Source: Larix kaempferi
Lineage: Eukaryota > Streptophyta > Pinopsida > Pinales > Pinaceae
Direction: 5' to 3'
DNA: 64,000 nt
Assembly: GCA_027924585.1 (NCBI GenBank)
Contig: BSBM01000260.1
Span: 15,575,001 to 15,639,000 of the forward strand
Part shown: piece by piece, positions 46,708 to 55,270 of the stretch
Position numbering within the stretch: position 1 is the stretch's first letter
How the letters are laid out: the number at the start of each line of letters is the position of its first letter
Made by a program: the position numbers and the translations under genes
Notes under the pieces: generated by a model
What the model saw: only the letters and a program-made list of their open reading frames with translations
Told to the model about the DNA's origin: nothing
Databases searched by the model: none

Positions 46708-48590
46708 GCATGAAGCTATTGGAACTTGACAGGTGAAATGCTTTGACAAAAGGATTGGCAAGGACTTGTCGGACGGAGGATGCTGCTGTAGTACAACTGA
46801 CTCTGCGAACACATCCTTGTATGACTCACAACATGGCTGCCGACCAATACACTGCAGATCCATGGTAGTAATCACCGACTGAACACAATCATGGCTACTA
46901 AACACAAGCGTAGATCCATGATGAGATGATAACACAGCCACGACCAATACAAAAGTGGATCTGTGTAATATGACTCAAACAATCTCCATCACAACCTAGG
47001 TAAAACATGACTCCCCAGGGTCTTCAAGCCGAACCCGCAATGATACGAATCTATCCATTTGATTACAAATGTCCTGACGTCGAACATGGTAGGAGCCACT
47101 TGATTACTGGTCATTGATGTATACCATTAACAAGTGCGAGGGAAATCATCATTAATGTCAATGATCCCCAAGGTATCATAGTACATATCATCAAGCGTGA
47201 ATAAATGAGTTGAAGTCGAACGTCGGATGAAATATTTCAATCAAGAGTCAATAATGTGAACTCATGTCTAAAGCGAGGTAACTTGACATTGAGGCATGCA
47301 GGCCCAAGGTACTTGGTTGGTTTCTATATTCAATCCTCGGATGATGTGTTGAGGTCGACAAGGATGAATCCATCGAAGGAGGGCCATGATGAATCCCCCA
47401 TCATCGACAAAAAACTCGACAACAGATGTTTAGAGTAGATCGGATGCTAAAGTAACATGCAAGATTGACTCAGAGTGGACCGACATGGTAGAAGGTGTAC
47501 TGACTGCAAATGATGAGTAGTAAATGTATTCTTGAACATGGGCATGGCATGACTCGACAGTATTGACATGAAGAGAATGATGCCAATATCCTAACACAAC
47601 TGATGAGGGAAGTATTCTTTGGGTGACCCAAAGGAGTAACAAGACTTAGGAAGTAGGCAAAACTCAAGGCAAATGGATGATCCAAGTACTGTATGCAAAT
47701 GAAAATGAGTGCAATGTTCAAGAATGACTAAGTATTGCCATTGGTAAAGGTGTAACAAAAAAAATTTCTTTTTCCCCATCATGACTAATGAGTGCCTCAT
47801 GTGTTTTTTACGATCTTGATGAGGGTAACCAGATGCTCGGTATAGCTCATCTCATAGATAAGTCCAATCCCAAACATTTTCCGAACCTGGGAAAGGAGGG
47901 GTTCGTCCCATGGTGGGCCCTTCAATGTTAAGTTTTAACGAGTCCATAGAAGGTAAAACTTAGTGTCATTTCATGTTTAGAGAGTCTAAAAAGAACTAAA
48001 GAAGACTCCAAAGGTCCTTTTTGGTAAAGTTAGCCTCTCCGCCCGGAAAAGGGTAAAACAACGCGAGAGGGGACTCTTCCAGCCATGATTAGCTGGAGTA
48101 TTCATTTTTCATAAGTAGTGCCCCCTGGTCTGAAAAGGGGTAAACTATCACCAGGAAGACGACCATTCAGATACTTTAACAAGCGTGAACGCAACAAGTT
48201 CGCTTTGCAATATTTTCTTATTTTGAGAGCCTAAAAAGAGCTTAAAGAAAGACTCCGGGGGTTCCTTTTTTGTAGGAGTGTAACAAGCTAGAAAAAGTGA
48301 TAAACTATAACTCGATGACTTATTCTCATCGTTTAACGAGCACAAGAAAGAACAAAGAGTTAGCTCAGTTTTCATTTAATAATTTACATTAATGAGCGTA
48401 ATAATGACGAAAAGATGCTCAAAGAAGTTGTTCATACCTGATAATACTTACGAGATGATCATCACGACGAAGGATGGCATTAATTAGGCACTTAGGTTCT
48501 CTTGCAACTCAAAGACTAGGTCAAAAACAACTAACCAAATGTTTAAATGCAGTAAATAACCCAAACTATAGTTAAAAAACCCACTAAAGA
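46708..48590. other. Element B, non-coding part between 3' LTR and antisense gene
   Basis: No supported gene. It matches parts of 32625-34490 in element A in order, for example at 47109-47140. Confidence 0.6.
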
Positions 48591-48597
48591 ATCAAAT

Positions 48598-48632
48598 TAT
48601 AAAAGGAATATTCCATTTTTTGTTATAAAATG
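48598..48632 (+). promoter_or_regulatory. TATA-like boxes for the antisense PMD gene (element B)
   Basis: TATAAAAGG (48598-48606) and TATAAAATG (48624-48632). The second aligns with TATAAATAG of element A by the GTGAAAAGAAATTAC bases that follow. The downstream leader has CGGGAGCTACAG and a CAG/GTAGG donor-like site near 48762. Confidence 0.5.
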
Positions 48633-49080
48633 GGTGAAATAGTGAAAAGAAATTACAATTGTTTTTTACCAAGTTTCGAGAGTGCAAAGTGCCATTTGGA
48701 GCCAAATTTCAACTGCCATTTCCGGGAGCTACAGTCCACCATTCCGCAATCTGTCAGAAGCAGGTAGGCCTAAACTCATCCATGCAACTTTTTAGTGGAT
48801 TAGTTTCTTGTTTTTTGCTTGATTTTCAAGGTTTTGGGTTGTTTTTCTTGGGGGAAATGCGCCCACGGGTCAACACAAGCCCTTCTTACAGGAACTGCGA
48901 TAACCCTGCGCTGTCGCAAGGACCGTTTGCGACAATGTCGCACTTTCTGTATAGACGACCTGCGATGGCGCACACGTCCATTTTAAACTCGATTCCCAAT
49001 ACCTAAGAAAAATTTTAAATGCATGGAGTGAGTTCTAATGGTGCTTATCTGTCCTTCTTGACAAGTTCACAACGGTAAAC

Positions 49081-49936
49081 ATGATCATTGAGTGGAGAGA
49101 ACGAGAACACAAGTTGGATGATGCTCAGTTCGAAAATGACCCTCAATGCGTTGTTGCATTGAGGAACTATGGACTTCTCAAATACTTTCGAGTGCCGGGC
49201 ATGAGGTCCCAAGTTCATCTACTAACACATATGATCCGATGTTGGGATCTGGCATAGCAGCACTTCAAGATCGGGGTGTATACATTGAGTATAGATGTCA
49301 AGGACATCTACTTCTTGATAGGATTATCCTGGAGGGGAAAATTCATATCTCTCACTAGATCATGAGGAGGTGATCGGACTGTGGATGACACGATCACTCA
49401 ATACTGCACTGTAGGCACTACGGCTACTAGTGGGAAGATTCCTATTAAGGAGATCCGAGACCATCCTTTATGTGTCTTGCTCTTCACCCTAGTGAGGGTG
49501 GCGGGGAGCCAATATTCTCACCTCGCGAGAAAGACCCAGTTGATGTATGCAGAGGAGTGCATGGCTCCTCGGGTATTCAACTGGTGCGAGGGACTCCTTG
49601 CCAACCTCCGGGGTTAGCATACCAAATGTCGACGCAGGGCGTTGAAACAGTTGGGATATGGGTCTGTGGAGATATCTTTTCTACTTGAGAGGGTACCTCA
49701 TCTACGTCCTCATGTGAACTTGGATGACCAAGATGTCACGGATCCACATATGACTCAATGGGAAGATTTGATGGCCCGCCACGGTGGCGGGGGTCCCATC
49801 ATAGGTTATGGCACCGGGTTCTTCACTTGGCTGGAGGGACAACTCCTCATGATTGAGGATTACCCTTACAACGAGACAAACTTCAGAGGTGATCCCGACC
49901 TAGTGCTTTTTGAGGGAGCACAATGGGGTGACATCA
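49081..49936 (+). pseudogene. Antisense Plant Mobile Domain gene, exon (element B)
   Basis: From ATG at 49081 one frame runs MIIEWREREHKLD, NYGLLKYFRVPGMRSQVHLL, SIDVKDIYFLIGLSWRGK, then AEECMAPRVFNWCEGLLANL, YGSVEISFLLERVPHLRPHV, DPHMTQWEDLMARHGGGGPI and MIEDYPYNETNFRGDPD to WGDI and a donor at 49937. Three stops break it: TAG 49255-49257, TGA 49363-49365 and TAG 49615-49617, each one C-to-T step from Gln or Arg. It is homologous along its length to 34871-35753, and the intron falls at the same codon. Plant Mobile Domain family; the role inside the element is unknown. Confidence 0.72.
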
Positions 49937-50020
49937 GTAAGAACAATAAATTTGTGTTTTTCATTTTATATATCTTATGATTTTTTTGGAGTAGTGCTGA
50001 TAAATTGGCGTTGTGTGCAG
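49937..50020 (+). other. Intron of the antisense PMD gene (element B)
   Basis: 84 bp, GTAAGAAC donor, TTGTGTGCAG acceptor, phase 1, AT-rich in the middle. Same codon position as in element A. Confidence 0.68.
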
Positions 50021-50300
50021 ATGTGGGTCTGTCGCGACCAGTTGGGGTCTCCATCATTGCGAGGAGAGGAGAGGTGCCAGTGGCGGGTCCTGCGATGCGA
50101 GATGCCACCGGAGATGGAGGAGTTTTATGAGAACCTCTAGACGCTGACCATGGATATCCCAGAGTCGGGTGTTCACAACCTGCCTCGGGGCTACCAGAAG
50201 TACACAGTCGGGGTGTCTACCCATTTCGGCACGCTGCTAGCTAAAGTGGCGAGGGTCGTAGTATGCTTTCATGGGCAGTAGCTGGGAGCTTCGATACCTA
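50021..50300 (+). pseudogene. Antisense PMD gene, 3' exon (element B)
   Basis: Downstream of the acceptor one frame gives MWVCRDQLGSPSLRGEERCQ, RVLRCEMPPEMEEFYENL, a TAG, then TLTMDIPESGVHNLPRGYQK and STHFGTLLAKVARVVVCF before the end. It is not in the frame expected for the phase-1 join, so either an indel or another splice site applies. C-terminal tail of unknown function. Confidence 0.42.
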
Positions 50301-50583
50301 GGGCTAAGTGACTTGAGGCTTAGGTTCATGTTCTACTTATGTATACTGAAAGCTTATGAGCTTCAGATTTTTTAGAGACCTAGTGAAAGCTAGCATGCTT
50401 CATATTTTGTATCAGCACCATCATTTTGTACTTTTGTATGGATTTATATATATATATAGACATTTTCGGCGGCTTTATACATTATGTGTTCTATGGATGA
50501 TTAATGTGATATTGTTTACATGTTTGCTAATAAAATGGATTATTTACATGTTATGTATGCTTTTATATATTTTTATGACTATT

Positions 50584-51039
50584 TTATGTGTGTGCGATGT
50601 ACCAATCTAGAATGAAGTTGGCCATCGAGTCAGCAGCTGCATTCATGTCTCGTGGAATGTGCAGGTATTCAATAGATTCAAAAGACCTTTCCAGAAGATG
50701 AACTCATCTGAAGAGATGGAGTAGAGTAGGATCACAGATAGCATAAATTCGGTTAAGACGAGAAACCACCAGTTGTGAATCCAAGTGGATGACAATGTGG
50801 TTCATACCCAAGGAAAGAGCGTCGGTTAGGGTTCCAATGACTGCCTGATATTCTGCGGCATTGTTGGTTGCAAAATCTAGACAAATTCCTCCTGAGTTGA
50901 TAAGCTTGCCAGTGGGAGAATAGAGCACCCAGGCTGCTGAAGCAAGGTTACGGGTATGTCGTCTGGTGCCATCTGCAAATCCGTAGCAGGTTTCCACTTG
51001 CACAAGCAGGCAGAACATGGAATAAGAAATGAGAAACAA
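50584..51039 (-). pseudogene. pol: Second RNase H, downstream of integrase (element B)
   Basis: RNase H fold with all acidic residues in place: YGFADGTRRHTRN (Asp), ATNNAAEYQAVIGTLTDAL (Glu), NHIVIHLDSQLVVSRL (Asp), then HIPRDMNAAADSMANFILDW (His and Asp). It looks like the cellular or archaeal-type RNase H known from Tat elements, not the Ty3-type domain that follows RT. One TGA at 50704-50706, one step from CGA, is the only break. It begins about 90 bases after the integrase stop, behind a pyrimidine-rich stretch ending CTTGTGCAAG, which could be a 3' splice site. Confidence 0.78.
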
Positions 51040-51127
51040 GATCTAGACACACTAAAACAAAAGTGTCACACCACACAAAACACACACGCCATGTATAGTA
51101 TAGACAAGATGTCTATGCATGAAAAGC

Positions 51128-52342
51128 TCAAGCATAGTACCTCTTTAGGTAGATCCCATTGTGGGGCTCTCCCAAAGATATTCCATTGTAGTCCTCTAGT
51201 TCGTAGGCTCCCTTCTCCAAAACACGTTTCACTATGTACGGTTCGTGCCACATGGACTCAAACTTACCTGCCCCTAGCTTATCGTGCCTTTGGTCATATG
51301 TAAGGACCAAATCACCCTCATTATATATGCGGAGTTCTACCGACTTGTCATGCTACATTTTGATGCACTTCTTATGTGCCTCGTTGGAAAGAGAAGCATC
51401 TCGGCGAGTCTCATTGAGCTTTGCTAGGTAACGGAATCACTCTTCCTCGGTAGTGGTGTTCGAAAGAAGTTCAACTACGAGTTTTAGGGATGGAATATCG
51501 CACTCTATAGGTACAGCTGCCTCTAATCCATAAACTAATTAGAAAGGTCTAAATCCAATGGCAGTATTGACGGATGTTTGATAAGCCCATAGTACGGAAA
51601 ATAGCATAATGTGCCAGTTAGACTTGTGTGTACCCACCATGCATTGAATCATGGTTTTCAAGACCTTGTTAATGGCCTCTACTTGTCCATTGGACTGCGG
51701 GTAGTAAGGTGTTGAGTTTTCATGGTGAAAACCCAGTCTGGAGCTCATCTCATCTACCATATGGTTTTGAAAGTGAGATCCATGGTCGGTGACTATGGCT
51801 TGCGGAACTCCGAACCATGAGATAACATGATTAAACATGAAGAGTGCGATGGTTTTGTCGTCGTTAGTGTACATAGGCATAGCCTCGTCTCACTTTGTAA
51901 AGTAATCAACGACTACTATGACATAACCATGCCCCCCGGTCGAAGTAGGATTACAGTGCATGAAGTCGATGCCCTATTTTGCAAAGGGGACAATGGCAAT
52001 AACCGGGTGTAATGGGGTTGGATGGGTGCGCTTTTTCGTCTGAAAATGCTGGCATGGGGAACATTTTTTAATGGCCTCGATACAATCTTTAAAGATAGAT
52101 GGCCAATAATATCCCATGCGTAGAATATTCTAGGTTGTAGCCATCCCAAAGAGATGACCGCCACAAGCCCCAGCGTGACAGTCATTCAAGATGTGTTCAT
52201 CCTCCTCATGTGTCAGACAATGTCGAAGAATAGAATCAATACCATGACGATACAAGGTATCACTGATGATCAGGTAATACTTTGCGTGGTGGCGTATTCG
52301 ATGACGGTCATCACGAGAAAGTTGGGGGTCGAAATGTTGGGT
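51128..52342 (-). pseudogene. pol: Element B integrase
   Basis: Same frame as RT, with stops. N-terminal zinc part: ILNDCHAGACGGHLFGMATT and KKCSPCQHFQ. Core: GIDFMHCNPTS (Asp), AIVTDHGSHFQNHMVDEMSS (Asp), PQSNGQVEAINKVLKTMIQC (Glu). Then NWHIMLFSVLWAYQTSVNTA and the C-terminal FESMWHEPYIVKRVLEKGAY to YLKRYYA. Stops include TAG at the RNase H border where element A has Gln (YLQT), TAG for the Trp of FAKWG and TGA for the Trp of FTKWD. The DDE residues remain. Confidence 0.88.
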
Positions 52343-53689
52343 CTAAAGATATAAGAGTATGTCTCCATACCACGGGTCAGACGTGCTGATAAGGAACAAT
52401 GACTCATCCAAAAGGGAATCATTGGGCTCAGATCCTACATCAGCACGGGGAAGGTCGCAGATGAGCTCGACAAACACCAAAGACTTATTAGACTTAGTCT
52501 TCTCGAATAGGGGATCAAACTTCTGCAGTATCATGATCCAACGTGAATGCTTTCCCCCAAGTACTTGACGTGTCAAAATGTGGTACATGCGATTGGAGTC
52601 GGCAATAATGGTGGTGGTGCGGAGCAGTATGTAATGTCGAAACTTTTGGACGGCAATAACTGCCGCGAGAGCGAGCTTCTCAACATGTGAGTAACGAGTT
52701 TCAGTGTCAATAAGACCCTTACTTAAGTAATATATCACATGTTCCTGGGCATTGTGTTCCTCCTGTACCAAGACCATGGCGATCGTGGTGGTAGAAGCCG
52801 CGAGATAAATAATATAATCTCGATAGTAATTGGGCGGCTGAAGCACAGGGGCATGGGTAATAGCATGTTTGAGACTATCGAAGGATTGTTGCGCTTGATC
52901 GTCCCATATGAACGGGATGTCCTTATTGAGTAGTCTCATATAACCCTGTGTCTTATGGGAAAAACTACAGACAAAACGCCTTAAATAAGTTTCCTTCCCT
53001 TGCAAACTTTGAAGTTCTGTAACATCAGTCGGAGGTGGGAGAGTGACAATGGCTTCCACCTTCAAGCGATCAATGCGGATCCCATCTTTTGAGACGATAA
53101 AACCTAAGAGTTGTCCAGTCTTGACGCAGAAAATACACTTTTGAGGGTTTAGGAGGATGTTATACCGCCTGCATCTGAGGAATACGACCGCCAGATGATC
53201 TATGTGGAATTGGCGCTGCCATGAATGGGCAGGGAGATCATCCAAGTAGGGTTCCACAAAGTCCTTCACATCGTGAAAGGGGTAAGACATGGCCCGCTGG
53301 AATGTGGCACCAACATTTTTAAGACCGAAAGGAATTTTACGATATGCAAACGTTCCCCAAGGGCAGATGAATGCAGTCTTGTGTTGGTCGGCAGGGTGGA
53401 TCTCAATCTGGTTGTAAATGAAAAAGCCATCCATAAAAGAGAAGATGACACTTCCAGCACAATTGTCAATGATTTGATCGATAAAGGGAATCAGGTAATT
53501 GTATGTAGGACAAGCCTTGTTGAGATCCCGATAATCAACGTAGACACGAATGGTACCCTGCTTCTTATCCACAAGGACGACATTTGAGACCCATTTTGTT
53601 AATGGAATAGTGTATATAAATCCAACCTTCAAGAGCTTCTCAATTTCTGCCTTGATCGCCGCAGTCTTTCGAGGGTGTATCGGTCGCAA
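52343..53689 (-). CDS. pol: Element B reverse transcriptase and first RNase H (open frame)
   Basis: A 448-codon uninterrupted frame, the best kept coding piece in the window. RT: KAEIEKLLKVGFIYTIPLTK, VDKKQGTIRVYVDYRDLNKA, SVIFSFMDGFFIYNQIEI (Asp), TFAYRKIPFGLKNVGATFQR, FVEPYLDDLPAHSW (YLDD), ILLNPQKCIFCVKTGQLLGF. Thumb and connection: LQSLQGKETYLRRF and FIWDDQAQQSFDSLKH. RNase H: AASTTTIAMVLVQEEH, EHVIYYLSKGL, YSHVEKLALAAVIAVQKFRH, SRWIMILQKFD, then LVFVELICDLPRAD. The frame is part of a larger polyprotein; the ATG at 53689 is internal. It goes directly to integrase with no second RNase H between. Confidence 0.9.
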   Translation of the reverse strand: MRPIHPRKTAAIKAEIEKLLKVGFIYTIPLTKWVSNVVLVDKKQGTIRVYVDYRDLNKACPTYNYLIPFIDQIIDNCAGSVIFSFMDGFFIYNQIEIHPADQHKTAFICPWGTFAYRKIPFGLKNVGATFQRAMSYPFHDVKDFVEPYLDDLPAHSWQRQFHIDHLAVVFLRCRRYNILLNPQKCIFCVKTGQLLGFIVSKDGIRIDRLKVEAIVTLPPPTDVTELQSLQGKETYLRRFVCSFSHKTQGYMRLLNKDIPFIWDDQAQQSFDSLKHAITHAPVLQPPNYYRDYIIYLAASTTTIAMVLVQEEHNAQEHVIYYLSKGLIDTETRYSHVEKLALAAVIAVQKFRHYILLRTTTIIADSNRMYHILTRQVLGGKHSRWIMILQKFDPLFEKTKSNKSLVFVELICDLPRADVGSEPNDSLLDESLFLISTSDPWYGDILLYL

Positions 53690-54514
53690 CTTTTGGCGGA
53701 CTGGTTTGACATCAGGATAGGTTTTAATTTAGTATGAAACAATAGCGGGGTCTATCCCAGGCATCTCCTCGTAGTTCCAAGCAAACACATCTCGAAATTG
53801 CTTGACTAAGGACATGAAAGTAGTAATCTCTTCAGGGGAACACTTCTGGCCTAAGCGAATGTGTTCCACTACAGCAGGAGTAACCGAAATGGTAGGTTCA
53901 ATGTTCGTTAGGTTTCCCTCAGTGTCCGTATGCCATGTGAGTATTGAGGATTGGGGGAAAGATTAAACATCCGATGTAAAAATGGTGGAAATTCTCTTCT
54001 CCACAGAATCCAAAGGTGGGAGGAAAGACGAGCGATGGTGGAGGTCTTCCCATAGAGGGTCATTTGCACTCATAATTTCCATAATGGACTCGTCGGAATG
54101 AAAATTTCGGAGCAGAGGGTCGGGTGAAGATGACATCCGCTGTAAAGAACATAACGTGTAGGCCACGGATAAGTGGTCCTCAGGTGCTGACTAGATAGCC
54201 TCATAGATGATTTCAGTGGGTGAAAGAGGCATAGAGTCTCCAATCAGGTGCCTAGTGGCTTCATCAAGTACAAGCCATTGATCATTGGAGTTGGGAAAAG
54301 ATGAAATCCCAGAGGAGATCATGTTCACTGTGGCAACATGATCAGGGGGATACAAGGTTGGAAAGACGCCCATAAGAGATGAGTCTTTTATGAGGCCGAC
54401 TCCCACGCTCTCATACGGCTGTGAATATTTCCCAAGCAATGGGACATTATCGCCGGGATTAGTAGCGATGTCCGATGTGCAGAAGTCTAGTTGGTCGATA
54501 GTGACAATTCGGCC
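53690..54514 (-). pseudogene. pol: Element B protease-RT connector
   Basis: Same frame as protease and RT with three or four stops. Reads LLGKYSQPYESVGVGLIKDS, WLVLDEATRHLIGDSMPLSP, LRNFHSDESIMEIMSANDPL, SPEEITTFMSLVKQF and FAWNYEEMPGIDPAIV, the usual entry to plant gypsy RT, then YPDVKPVRQKLRPIHPRK. Confidence 0.75.
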
Positions 54515-55270
54515 CTAGTGGGGGAATTGCACTAAGTGGAAGACAGATGAGGCGACCGCAGTCATGGCGTAAAACCAATTATGACCAAGCAAGATATTAT
54601 AATCTAAAGGGGCTGCGACTACTTCCACGTTAATGGTTGCGATCTTACCCCCCAACTCGACTGCTAAGGCTTGTAAAATCCCATCGGGTTGAAATCCATG
54701 ACCGTCGAATGCTTTCAAGATGGTGGGAGAAAGGTTCAATTCGGGAGAACCAATGGCTTTCCAATGTGACAGCAACATGACCGAGGTAGAAGCCCCTTCA
54801 TCTAGTACAGTATGATGGACTGTCTTCCCAGCAACATTGGTAGCAACTTGAAATGCAAGTTGGTGGGAAAGCCTCGGCTTAAAGTACTCCAGTCAAAACA
54901 TGATTGTATTCGAGGAATCTGGGTCTACGGCACTGATAGAAGCAAGGAGGGTCTTGCATTTATTTGGACAATTCTGAAAAACCTCCAGCATCGACATGGC
55001 ACAAGGAGCTTGTGCCAAGTCCTCTACAATATTGTAATTCTGAGTTGCCCGAGCTTTGGGATTGAAAACGGATTTCTGAATCGTGCTCTTGGGCAGACAC
55101 AAAACTAACTCTAAAGAAGGCTTCTCAATAGTGAGAGAGGCCTGTGGTATGGTGACATCGAGCATAGAAGTGGAATCTTTTTTGGTATTACTTCCAACGG
55201 GTTCCTTCGGCGGGACTGAGTCATATGAATGCAATCGTGTATTCAATTTTACCGTCTCACGACGCATCAT
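54515..55270 (-). pseudogene. pol: Element B protease
   Basis: 54893-55270 holds the linker (IEKPSLELVLCLP, ARATQNYNIVEDLAQAPCAM). After a TGA the frame goes on to KPRLSHQLAFQV and the retropepsin site VLDEGASTSVMLLSHWKAIG, FDGHGFQPDGI, then PLDYNILLGHNWFYAMTAVA and FHLVQFPH to a TAG. The Asp-x-Gly of the active site is kept, unlike element A. Confidence 0.8.
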
